64,000 nucleotides of DNA from positions 20,832,001 through 20,896,000 of the forward strand of contig NC_079883.1 of the NCBI RefSeq assembly GCF_029227915.1, read 5' to 3'. Positions 11,989-23,680 of this stretch are shown here, in pieces. The notes beneath the pieces are model-generated. The model was given only the letters and a program-made list of their open reading frames with translations, did no database searches and was not told the DNA's origin. How positions within the stretch are numbered: the stretch's first letter is position 1; every line of letters starts with the position of its first letter. A program made the position numbers and the translations under genes. The stretch is from Hydractinia symbiolongicarpus (taxonomy: Eukaryota > Cnidaria > Hydrozoa > Anthoathecata > Hydractiniidae).

Positions 11989-14900
11989 TTATGTTGCTTG
12001 TTGTTCTTTTGCGAATCCAAGAAGAGCATCCCTACGAAATAAAAACAACATGTGTAAAATAAAAACTTTAACCACTTTATGATAAAAACCTGTCCTTATC
12101 AGTATGCCCAAACTTTTTAACGTTAACTTTCCTGATACAAAATATTTTTTTAGCTGAGTGCACCGCGCTTTTGTGTCATTATTTTTCTGTCGACAAGATG
12201 GCTACCTACCTATATTTAATGCGACCGTGTGAATCTTTACTCAGTTTTCCAAGTAGTCCAATTTTTTCTTCAAGTATGAATTCAAATCCGAGTTTCTAAA
12301 GGATAAATTGTCTATGCAAGACTCCAGCCCGGAGTTGAAACAAAAACATGTCAATTTCAGAACACAAAAGGTAGTTTTTGAGTAAATTCCTTGTCAGACA
12401 TAAACAAATGTGCCCAAACACGTTTACCAACATTCCACACAATTGCTCAACGTTAAAGTTGCGTAATCAACATTGCACGTGTTAGACCAAAGTTGCACAC
12501 GTTAGATCAACGTGACATATGATTGACCGACGTTGTACATTTTGTTATTATAGAAAGTAGGAGGTCGACGTATATTTTGTTGAATGGATTATTTTATTGT
12601 CAAATCAGCGTATTGATAGTTATTTGTACCTGTAGGCCAAGAACAAACTCCTCAGGTCTAACTCTATATATGCTGTTTTCATCATAGTCTGTAAAAGCAG
12701 CTAACCAGTCGTCTTTGTTTACTTTTACAAACTGCTGTAACTTCTGCAATGGTGACGCCGCACGAAATGCTGCATAGACAGTTACATCTTTGGATGTTTT
12801 AACTTGTTCATATAATTGAATAAAATCTTCATGGACGAACACACCCTACAAAACACAGTAAATTCTTGCTGAAAAAGATAAACTATGTTTAATTCACAAC
12901 AAGTCTCCATAAGCGCTTTTTACAAACAAGCGCCACCTCAACCTCCCCTGGGCTCTTTTCCTCTTTCTGACAACTCGGACGGTTAGCAGAAATATCCGTG
13001 CCACTGGCCACTGTCCCACTTGATGGTATGTTGTTTTGTCGTTTAAGATTGTTGACGCTACCTTTATATTTTTACGTAAAAGAGGACATTTGTTAACCAG
13101 ATTTTACGTGAAAAGTTGAGACACCACAGCAGCAGAAAGACAATCATATAAAGAATCATCAATTCTCGCTTACCCTCATGCATAGTTCTTTGATTGCACT
13201 GTCTGAGTTGTCATTAACTGAGGCAAGCAAGGCAAGCGCACCCTTGCACGTGATCGGATTTCCATCCAACTAAACACAAACAGACTATGAATTATATTTC
13301 ACTTTTTTATACAATGCAGCAATATTTTTGATTGCAATCCTACGATCCTAAAGCTTAGTTTCCATTAAAATCCGACAACTTTTATTGTGCAATATCTCTT
13401 GTGCTTTCAATAAACTTTGTGACTGCTGTACAACAGTTGCTCGACACATTTTATGTTAATGGAAACCGACCTTAAAGCGAGTAGAATCTTAATGGAGTCA
13501 TTTTTTCATCTTTATTAAAATACACACAGTCACCTTTAGTATTTCCAAAGTATTGTTTCCATCTAAACCTTTTGCAAGTATAATGGCTCCATCCACTCCA
13601 ATGCGGTTGTTACTAGATGAAACATACATTCAATAACAACATGCATCATAATGCTCAAAATTGTCCACCTCAGATACACAACAACTATACAACTAAGCTA
13701 ATCGCTAGACTTCACAAGTAATTCTCACGTATGCTTAAGCGTTACTATCCATGTAAAGTTTCAAATATACAAAACCTGATATCTAGTTCGGTTAATGTAT
13801 TATTTGCTTTCAATGCGTCACCAATACCAATCACCCCTTCGTTTGAAAATCCATTCCAAGATAAATCCAAACACTTCAAAGTACAATTAGCCTAGAAACA
13901 AAAACGTTATTATTACTTCGTACAGGCTAATTGTTAACTGTATACTACAACCAAATGGTAGGAGATTTTTCCTTGATGACGAAAGTCGTAGTTTACATAG
14001 TTTTACAATAAGGCCTCTAAGCAGGACGCCATGGGAACGAGAATCTACTGATCCACTATCTTTTAATATTATATACATAATTGGAGGACTATTCTCCGTT
14101 ACCCTTAATCCGGCAGCAATTTCTTGAGTTGCTCTCCTACGTAGTTGATTCCAGCTTAAATTTAAATATTCCATTGCGTCATTAGCATCTAAAAAAGTTG
14201 CATGAATAAAGAGGGATATCATTTTTTCTAAAGATTATTCAAACTGAGTATTTGTTATTTCCAGCAATTCTGTAATGTTTTCAAACGCTTTTTATGGCAA
14301 AGCATCGGAACATTGCCGTAAGCAGATCCTTGTAAAGATCACAAAGAAGCGTTTCTTCTTACGCTGAACAACGACGTAATACGCGGAATGCATAAATTTT
14401 CAAATCAACATAACTAACAAAATCGTGTTCATACTTACTAACGCCAGGTCCCAATGCTGCTCCTGCTTTTTCACTTAAGTCGTTGTCACTTAAGTCCAAC
14501 CAGGTAACTTGAAAGTTGTTCTAAATATTTTAGAAAACACAAGTTAGTTTTGTTTAAGTTTTTTGGTTAAATAAGGTAAAATCCTACTTAATATTCGGAA
14601 TTCAACGCAATTTTTACTGTACTAGTTAACAGTTCTGCAAAGTAATAGAATACAACTTTTCCTGTTTTTTTACGTTAAAATAGAAAGTAAAAATTCATAC
14701 AATAATACATGTCAATCATTTACAAATCATTTATGCAGAAAAGGATAAGCGAAAGATTCCAGTCGATGTCACGAAGAATGCCAAGTCATGGTAGCTAAAA
14801 TCTTTTCTACCTTGAAAGCTTCAGCGAGATACTGTCCAACATTGTCGCCAAATTTATTTCTGGATATGTCGACTTTTCGAAGATTGATATTTTGTTGTAG

Positions 14901-16703
14901 CATGTCGCAGACGCGTCGACATCCTTCTGGTCCGATATTGTTTGCTGAAAGATTCTAAAATAGGACTGCACGTTGTCTGAATACAAAGTAATGTTAATAG
15001 ATGCATAAGACAAGTAATTGCCCCGCCCACCCACGCTCTCCAAGATATTTTCTAGTCAAAATGTAACATTATTACATTAAGATTAACATTAAGATGCATA
15101 TGTCATTGTGGTAACTAGATTGCCCTTTGGTTAAATAGTGTTAGTTTACTGATGTGACTACATGAGTGCTAAAGTAGGAACTTAACCTTTAACTCACCGA
15201 ATTCGCACGATAAACCTATAACCTACAAGTATAACTTACAAGTTCTGTTATATAGCAATTCTCTTTTAACATTTCACTAACTGCTTTTGCGCCGTCTGGA
15301 CCGATGAAATTTTCCATTAAGTTCAGCTTCAATGTCACGGTATTAGCCTACAAAACAAACAAAATAAACAAACAAAAAGTTGGATACCCATTATGCTTGG
15401 CTAGAAACTTCGATAAAAAACATAACAACTGGATTGATGTAGCTACCTTAGCTACATCAATCCAGTCAGTCCAATTTTAAGGAACATAACTTCGAGCATA
15501 GAGGATAGCACTGAACTTGCAAGTATAACATACAACAAGAGCTGCTGATATGGCTTTCGCACCATTTGATCCAACACCTCTATACTGCAAGTTGAGTTCT
15601 GTTTTACTCATATGCTTCAGAAAGGAGGATACAGGAGTAGTGGTAAACTTCGTGCATGCTTGAAAATATGTTCGTCGACCGGTTGCGTCGTAAGTCTCTC
15701 TTTTATCTACAATAAACATATATATCCCTACATTCTTAAAGTCCCGTTTTAAGGAATTTTTGGATAGTCATAAAGATTTGCTGCAAAACTTTAGCATGCG
15801 CAAAATTGACTCCACGTATCTTCTTTTTATGGAAAAATGAAAAGAAAAAAAAAGGCTTTTGCGTTTCTTTCCACAAAAAATTGAAAAAGGCTAATACGCA
15901 GTTTATTCTTGCAGAATTATTAGCAGAAATTCGTTTAATTTTTTGTTCTGTAAAAACATTATTTATTTGTTTAAAAGTTAATTTACGATTTGAATGTCGG
16001 GTTACAGCTATTTTTGCGGAACATAAGAAGTTGTGCTATTCTGCGAAAAGTTTGCTTAACAAAGTTTGTAAATGTTGCTTTTCGAGAACATTTCTTTCAA
16101 CAAAATAATTTAAAGAGCATCCAAAAATGATCCCTCGTACCTTCGATTTCAATGTCTGTGTCGTACTCATCATCACTACTCGCAACCGTTGCACTCTCCT
16201 CCACTTCATCAGTAGACACTTCTTCTTCTACTTTTTCTTCATTAATTTCGCCATCCTCTTCGCTATTGTCTTCGAATTCTTGACCAGGAGCTTCTTCAAT
16301 GATTATACTAACCTAGATTATGAAATATTACTTCGCAACGTAAGGACAAGAAAAGTTGGTACTCGCAAACTGCAATATGTCTTGTTTAACGATCGATAAT
16401 ATGTTAAAACCTTAAGACGACACCAAGGCAAAACATTTTTAAGCGAGTTAGCAAGTAAAAATTTGAAATCAGGCTCGGATATGCTACCTAAATGTATAAT
16501 CGCACAAGTACAACTGTATATTAGTGTTGATAGAGCCTTTTGTGTATAAGGAGTTGGCTGTGTCTATAAAAATATCTCTAACACAACAAAAAAAAACACA
16601 CCAAAAGGATTCACCAAGGCAGGGCAATATCCTTAGCATATCCTTAAAAAAATCCCCCTTGACTATGTTTATAAAAAAATCGTAAAAAACTTACCCCTGA
16701 CAT
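11989..16703 (-). CDS. LRRC74-like leucine-rich-repeat protein with C-terminal EF-hand-like pair
   Basis: Thirteen exons on the minus strand: 16703-16695, 16312-16141, 15706-15534, 15347-15240, 14954-14811, 14520-14439, 14188-14103, 13891-13776, 13612-13534, 13269-13174, 12845-12630, 12295-12210 and 12031-11989. Together they give 469 residues with all phases consistent. The first exon encodes only Met-Ser-Gly. Exon 2 is very acidic. Exons 3-10 carry ribonuclease-inhibitor-type leucine-rich repeats (LDLSDNDLSEKAG, YLNLSWNQL, LDLSWNGFSNEG, LDISNNRIGVDGA), roughly one repeat per exon. Exons 11-13 match the C-terminus of LRRC74A and include two loops like degenerate EF-hands (DYDEN...EEF and SKDSHGRIKYRD). 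Vertebrate LRRC74 proteins have no settled function. Reading through the exon 11 donor would give a shorter alternative ending at 12600, but exons 12-13 fit the family better. Confidence 0.88.
15745..16130. mobile_element. possible MITE in intron 2 of the LRRC74-like gene
   Basis: TTTTTGGATAGTC near 15757-15769 and its approximate reverse complement GAGCATCCAAAAATG near 16115-16129 bracket about 370 bases rich in GCGAAA/TTTCGC-like motifs. The ends match imperfectly and no target duplication is clear. Confidence 0.35.
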
Positions 16704-18446
16704 TGTTCTTTACTTCCTGTTGTGTGCAATGAGGTTCATAGTCGCGTCATATATATTTGACGTCAAATACAAAAAAGTTACATTTTTATTCAAATCATCT
16801 TAAACTTAATCTTTAGAAAACGATTTTATAACAGCTCAGTTTGCTCTTCTAAGAAAATATTCACAAGTATAAAAATTGTTGCTATGACAACAGCAACTTA
16901 AACTTCCACCTGTATCCACAAAAATTGTTTAAAGACTTTTGAAAGCATTTGACAAGAAAAGGTCCAATATATATTCACAAAAATAAGAATTTCTAAAAAC
17001 CAGCATTACAGTGTCGCAGCCATGTCACGTTGTCATTTATACATTTATTTTTATTTTGGGTACGATTGCTTATCTATCTTTTCATTGCATTTTTTTCGCA
17101 CTAAAAGCTGTAAAAAAGTTTATAGCTCAAAATACTTTCTCTTGTGTGTATTGGTGGTGCGACAATGATTGGAAAATAGACGTTTTTTACAGGAGTTGGG
17201 TGTTTATTAAAGGATGGAGGTTATTGTAAAGGGTGTTATTAAATGGTAGCAAGTATTAAAAAGGTGTGTTTATTAGAAGGTAACAGTCTTTGAGGGTGAT
17301 GTTTAGCCTATATAGACGTTTAATGGGAAAGGCGTATAGTAAAGTGAGGCGTTTCTAGATGTCGGCGATTACTGGAGTTTTATTAGATGGAAGCTTATAT
17401 CGTAGCAAGCCGTTTATAGTGATTATTAGTGAAAGCTACTTATTAAAGGGCGTTAGTATTAATTTAATGCATTTTAGTAGCATGTAGCAAAAAGCACACC
17501 CCAATATCTTTTCTGAAGTTCAATTCTCAATCCCGCCTAATGGCTGTTTTCTTTTATGCTTACCTTACCTAAATGATTGGATTTTGCCGAGAATTAAATT
17601 CCCTGATTTCGGAAATTTTTAGCTTTTTGCAAAAAGCTTTAATTGCAACTGTTGCCATTCGCGAAAATATGTTCTCGCCAACTTTTGACACCACCTGGAT
17701 TTCAGGTTAAAAACAATCGGTCTATTTTTTTAGAACAAAAAAGAAATAATGACTTTAGTATTCATAGAAAAAAATTGTGTAGAAACAATCATGCAGATCA
17801 TGTGCTAGTTGGTCATTCGCGAAAATAAATTCACGCGAAATCTAAGAAATATCAAAAATTTGATTTGCAAAATCGCGAACTTAAAATCTTGCGTAGATTA
17901 ATTTACGCGTATTTATGTAAAAAAAGTATGCTTTATTATGTTTTAAAAGCAAGCTTTATAATTAGTTTTGTCATGCAGTTTACAGATTCACGCATTATGA
18001 GCGTCTTGTCAATGACCTATGATTAGAATTATTTGGTTAATCCCAAACTCTTATAATATGGTAATTATTTGTGATTTTTTTTTTGAATTTCGTGGCCTTT
18101 CGTGAGACATGAGATGAATTATTTCCTTGTGCATGGAGGTTCAAGAATGCGTCTGGTAAACGCTGTCTGTCTGTTTTACGTGTGTTCAGTGATCGTTTGA
18201 CGCTTTTGTCTATATTTGAGTTTGTCTCAGCAATTATGTCCAGGATTATAGACAGATTTCTTTCACCAGGTTGAGTTTTTAAGTACCAGGTTATCCGCAC
18301 AGCACAACATCGTCATCAGGCCTAATGTTATTTTCGAAAAAAAAATAAAACCACAAGCAAGAGCCTGTTGTTAATCCAATGAATTAGAGCAGTCGCTTCC
18401 GCAATTCCACAGTTCTATAAAAAAAGTTCTCTAAAAATTTGCGAAA
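16704..18446. other. non-coding spacer with degenerate repeats
   Basis: No gene is recognised. 17190-17470 is a degenerate run of short units such as GTTATTAAA, GTGTTTATTA and GGCGTTTATA. Its complement resembles the TTTAACGCCCC repeats at 46180-46270. 17640-17890 carries TTCGCGAAAATAAATTC motifs shared with 11538-11872. Confidence 0.4.
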
Positions 18447-18572
18447 ACTATAATATAATACCCGTATACGTCTGTCGTTGCAGAAAATGGTAACCGCAAT
18501 GCGAGACACGCGCAATGCGGTGTAAATAAAGGACGGGCGAACTCGTGGATTTATCCACGGGCCACCAACTAG
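18447..18572 (+). mobile_element. short non-autonomous Helitron
   Basis: The 5' end CTATAATATAATACCCGTATACG has lost the exact TC start. The 3' end has an inverted pair CTCGTGGAT..ATCCACGGG, then CTAG (18569-18572) and T. The body shares CGCAATGCGGT and GGACGGGCGAAC with the copies at 44205 and 51272. About 126 bases, no coding capacity. Confidence 0.75.
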
Positions 18573-19200
18573 TTAATTGTAAATTTAAAATAACGATTAA
18601 ATGAAGACGGTCTCGACCCTAGAGCTTTTTTTCTCCTTTTGATTGTGACAATAGTTAAAAATAGTCAACTTGATGAAAACTGCGTATGTTCTTTCTCCTT
18701 TCAGTTATTTCACTACTGGCAAATTCAAAACTGCGCGAATAGGTCCACTATTGTTGCGCGAAATTTAAACGAATTATTAATCCGCGTATTTTACCATAAG
18801 TAAGATAGCATTTTTGATTTTGCGAAACTTGCGCAATTTTGTTTTTGTTTTGTTGAGTGAAAACAGCATTTGTTATATTTGGTGATGAAAGTCAGAGACG
18901 ACGATAAAACAGACCGATCTATATAAATATTTCTCTTTCAAGAGAAAGATTGGAATTAAAGAAAATTAACAGTGTTTTGTAATGTCTAATGAAGAGAGGG
19001 AAATTACAGGACCAACGAAATGTTAGACTTGTTTTTAAACCCCCACAATTACATTAGAAGCTAACTTTTTTTGAAAAATGCCGTTTTATTACCAAAAATC
19101 ATCAATTGTATTATTTTAATAAAAACTCTTGTGTTACCGCTTGGTTGCATTTTTGTGCACACTAAGGTACGGTTGGGTGCGTAACCCATGCGCAATGTGT

Positions 19201-19207
19201 TATAAAA
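19201..19207 (+). promoter_or_regulatory. TATA box of the CAP-domain gene
   Basis: TATAAAA lies 116 bases upstream of the CAP gene's ATG, the right distance for a core promoter with a short 5' untranslated region. It is the clearest TATA box in the window. Its use as a promoter is inferred. Confidence 0.5.
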
Positions 19208-19322
19208 CTCATTCACGCGTGCAGAAATTATAAATCCTTCTTAGATAAGCTGCGGCTATCAAAATAGCGACTTTCAAGATAAACTTTGCAAGAAAAGCAA
19301 CAGCATCGTAAAAGAAAGAAAA

Positions 19323-19907
19323 ATGATAGTTTTACTACAGTTGTTGTTATTGTACTGCATTCAGCTCATAAATTGCATGTGTGGTCCAACTTGCCAAGAC
19401 GAATGTTTGGTATTTCATAACAAATATCGTCTAAATCACAATGTTAGCACACTTAGGTATGACCACGACCTAGCAACACAAGCACAACAATGGGCTGACA
19501 TCGGAAAGCTGGACAGTTCGAGTTGGGCCAAAAGCGGATTAGGAGGCGAGTGTTGGGCGTGGGGGAATATATTTCCATCTTGGAAAGCTGTTATTAAGAC
19601 GTGGCATGATCAAGAAAAAAATTACGACTGGAAAACATTTAAATCCATGAACGATAAAAAGGTAGGCTGTTTTCAACAACTAATTTGGGCAGGAGCTACA
19701 AAACTTGGCTGTGGAATGAGCATCATTAATGGTCTACCATTTTATGTGGCACAAATGGACGTAGCTGGAGTCATTGATGGAAATATTATAAATCATGCTC
19801 AAGAAAATTTACGAAAACCGTTATTACCAGACCTTCATTGGTTTGACGGTGATGCTGATTTAATACCTGGAATTACAAAAATACCAACCAGTTTAAAACA
19901 GTTTTAA
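19323..19907 (+). CDS. secreted CAP/SCP-domain protein
   Basis: A 194-residue, single-exon protein. Residues 1-17 or so are a signal peptide (IVLLQLLLLYC core), so the product is secreted. The CAP (CRISP, antigen 5, PR-1) fold is recognisable from FHNKYRLNHN (31-40), L.YD..LA..AQ.WAD (44-59), GGECWAWGN (74-82), and KKVGCFQQLIWAGATKLGCG (112-131) aligned to the family's GHFTQVVW..T..VGCG block. Two usual residues differ: the His of the GH[FY]TQ motif is Cys116, and the Asn of GEN is Cys77. There is no C-terminal Cys-rich CRISP domain. Family roles range from defence and sterol binding to venom components; nothing here decides between them. AATAAA signals lie at 20258 and 20264. Confidence 0.88.
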   Translation: MIVLLQLLLLYCIQLINCMCGPTCQDECLVFHNKYRLNHNVSTLRYDHDLATQAQQWADIGKLDSSSWAKSGLGGECWAWGNIFPSWKAVIKTWHDQEKNYDWKTFKSMNDKKVGCFQQLIWAGATKLGCGMSIINGLPFYVAQMDVAGVIDGNIINHAQENLRKPLLPDLHWFDGDADLIPGITKIPTSLKQF

Positions 19908-22900
19908 CAACAATGTTATCGACTGGATCGACTCTTCATCTCCAACACTCTCTATCGCGAATATATCCCTAATATTTAGTCCCTTGCCTTTATCTTTTCC
20001 TACATCCTATCCCAGCCTGGATAAAATTTTCCTGTTTCTAGCAAGTTTGAAATGTAGAGTCCACTGCACTGTCGTTACCAGTCTTGTTCGCACGACACAA
20101 ATGCGATACTAAAACCTCCTGCACGTAGTTAATCTCCAGGGGACCCTTTTATTTACTTCTATCATTTTGTACATATTTCAAATTTTAAAGAGAACAAATA
20201 TATAAATAACATTTATAAATAAATATAAACAACTGTAAATAATTACAATTTAGTGTTAATAAAAATAAAGTTACGGTAGCAGGAACAGAAAAACAGCTTA
20301 AACATAAGATCAGCACAAATGTTTTTGTATGTCAATCCTTATAAGCTTGTACTTTGAGAGAACACCTACACGCTTCTTTCTTTTGTAAGAATATCAGACT
20401 TGGATTCAATGTAAAAACAATAGGTTGATTGTTTAGATATAAGAATAAAGACCAGCCTGGTTAGATTTTTTAAAATTCTTGTAAAAAGCATGTATCACTA
20501 CTATTTGTATTTTTTGAGGCGCGACATATAATGGGGTAAGCAAGACACTAAAGTTAGAAGTTGAATAGGCGATGACAACATTCCCTGAGAAGAGAAACCT
20601 GAGTTTTTGCTCGAGTATTTCAGATTGTTCACAAAAAGTAAAACAGAAAATATTCACACGCAAGATAAAATTAACCGTAAAATGCTAAGAAAAAAAAAAC
20701 GTATAAAAAGTATTCCATATTTTAGATTCCATATTCAATGTTATTTATATATTCAGTAAAACATTTTATAGATTCAGTCAACTGAAGTCAAATATTTTAC
20801 AGATTCAATCCACTGAAGTCAAATATTTTTATATACTTAGTCAGCTAAAGGACACGAGTTTAGGTCCTTAAGTTGTTCAGTTTTGCTTATCGGGTCCTCA
20901 TTCCAAGGCTTTAGCTTCGATTACGAAAACATGTCTGTGTCTGGTGTTCCTAAAGAAAACATATAGGTGGTAGTTAGGTAATAGTTATCTAAAACTAAAG
21001 AACGAAGAAGTGTCAAGAACATGTCCCAAAGAACACAAAGACTAATGCATTCTGCTTCTGCATCCCTCGTTACCAGCAGAACAACCCATAACACATTAGT
21101 TAACACTACCACATCACATCCCACCACACACAGAGAGTATCAGCAGCAACCTCTTTCACCATTCCATACTTTTATTAGAAAAGCACGAATTCTGTTGTCT
21201 GTCCTCACATATAAAATATTCCATTGTTGCATGGGAAAAAAATCAAAACAGCAAAAAAAGTAAAATATTGGATAGATATATTCTATTGGATAAAGAATTA
21301 GATAAGCGAGACAAAAACAAGTTCATTGACGAACAGATTGTTAATAGTTTCTTTACAAATATTTTACCTGGTGAAAAAGAGAAAGGAATTAGGGCTAATA
21401 TGAAAGCAATCATGGAGAATAACATACCTTTTGTGACTGTAAATAAATTTGAATTTGAAAAATGCAACCGTACCTAAATGCCACTGAAAGTTTTGAATGA
21501 GACTATCAACATTTTAAAACGATATTTAAACCAAGAAAGAGACATGCTAGAAAACAAATGCAAATGCATAGTCCATCAGAGAAATTTAATAAAAAACTAG
21601 CAAATAAAGAGCACCAAATAACAAGTTTGGAGAGTGTGTAAAATTTAATTCTGCCTACTTGGGTATGTGATTCATTAATGATTGAAGATTTTGTTAATAG
21701 TTTGTTTGAAAAATATGTAAACAACAACCGGGAAATTTGTGGCAATAAAAATAAAATCATATGCCAAAAAGATGAATGCTTTTCACGTCACTCTATGTTA
21801 AATCCGAAAAGGTGATTGTGCTTGACATTTAAGAATGTGGATACACTATGTTTGATCCTAAAGTTGCGTCTCAAGATCAATTCATGGATGACTAAGTTAT
21901 GTAATATACAGGAAATTTCTTTGAAACAGCTATTTAAACCTTCATCAAAAATCATATTTGTAATGAATATTGGAATCTGCCCATTCTGTTTGAAGTTTCT
22001 GAAAGTTAAATAAAAGTTATTTCACATATTTTCAGGTTTTTACATAATTCGCATAAAAAATTGCAAAAAATCGGAAAAAACGGATTTTCGGGTAAAATTC
22101 GGGAAATCGGATTGATCACGTGTCCACAAAAGGCAGAAGGATTCTACTTAGTGAAACAAAGTTGTGTTGTAAGTTTCAAGTTTTAAGGATAATCCTAACA
22201 AGAGTTATTATATTTTTCCGATTGTATATCAAAGCTTCTCAAGGCTACATGTAAGTTTGTAATACATTAGAAAAAATAGTCCAATCTTTCATTTTTAAAG
22301 AAGCTCAATTTTTCACAAAATTTATTCGCTAACGACTTAATGAAATGCACCGTCTGGTCTATAACAATAAGTGTAGTTTTCTATTTCACCTCCAGTGACT
22401 CGTTTAGTCAAGGTGTCCTTGTTACATTATAATTCATTTTATTGTATTTCTTTATTTTTTGAAGATACAAACAACTTTTTTCTTCATGTGTTGTTTATGT
22501 ACAGATTTGATGGCCCGTCCAGACACCGTTATTCTGTTGAAGGCGTATTCTATATATATAAGTGTATCCTAGGGCATACTAATGTATGGCTTATACATTC
22601 TGTACAGTACTAGAACAAATTTGCAAAATATCGATGTGCGAAGATAAAAATGCGTTTCATAAGCATTGTTTAAGGTCTCTGAAAATGATAATGGTGGCTG
22701 AAGCCAAATTTAAGTAAAACAAATTTTTTGGACGAAAATGTTTGTCTTGTCGTCAGATATAAAAAGAGATACAACGGGTCGCAGGATCGAGTTTAAAGTC
22801 ATTTATAAATATCACAATCAAAATGTGAGTCTACAAAAAGGATTTTGGTTTGCTGAACTATACAGGTTGCCATTATAGCAAAGTTTGTCCAATAAATTTT

Positions 22901-23582
22901 TTTTATGCAATTAGAATGTAGCAATATTGCTTCTTTTTTTTGTTTGGCACAGTTCGGCCAATACGTTTTTTTGTTCTTTCTATATGATATTTTTTTGGCT
23001 TTTCACTCATCGGCCACCATAGTGAAAAGACAAAATAATGATTAGAAACGTATTCACTCCTTCTTAGTTAATAGTTTTGTTATTCCAGCATAAATTTATA
23101 ATGGCAGCTAAAAAATAATAAAAAAAGCAAGCGTAATGGTACCACGTTGAACTTACAAACATGCAAAGAGTGCAATTAGTAATGCCGAAAGACATGGGCA
23201 GGGGGGCGCCTAACTCCCCTCCCACTCACTCCAATAAATTTTCAAACAATAATTTTTCGAGCTGCTAACATACGCAGCAGACGCTTAATTCATGAAGATA
23301 GCAGAACATAAGATAGCAAAACATCTCCTTGTGATGTGAGCCACAAATACAACCAGTAAAAGACAACAAACTGAATCACATGATGGTTTCACATGTTTAC
23401 ACGCACAAAGAAGAAGACTTTTTGAATATGATTCCCATAAGCAAAATCTTTGTATAAGATAGCAATGAGTTATAAAAGAAATTTGGAAAAGTCATTAAGA
23501 TGACTGGTAGATTCACGAGTTTGTGATGGTTTACATCAAAGAACGTACATCAGAATCTTATTAGGCAAACTTAATAAGAAAG
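19908..23582. other. 3' flank of the CAP gene and long non-coding spacer
   Basis: After the likely CAP polyadenylation signals near 20258-20269 I find no recognisable gene. Two frames (21021-21263 and 21268-21477) code for Lys-rich sequence without a known motif. A nearby frame around 21480-21600 is also unassigned. They could be decayed transposon sequence. Confidence 0.35.
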
Positions 23583-23672
23583 ATGGGTTAAAAAAGTAAA
23601 AAGCTTTTCCTTTATTTTAACTTGTTTGTTTTTACTTTTTTAACCCATCAATTTTCATGGCGAATCATACCA
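23583..23672. repeat. foldback repeat, copy 1 (GATGGGTTAAAAAAGT)
   Basis: GATGGGTTAAAAAAGTAAAA at 23583 is followed within 30 bases by its reverse complement, ending TTTTTAACCCATC near 23650. A flank reading GGTATGATTCGCCATG on the opposite strand follows. The same modules occur at 47630-47850, so this is a dispersed family. The transposon at 23681 was inserted next to it. Confidence 0.6.
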
Positions 23673-23680
23673 ACGCTTTA

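Noticed and set aside
21021-21477. Two short frames that might belong to one gene
   Set aside because: Neither has a known motif and the junction between them has no convincing splice signals.
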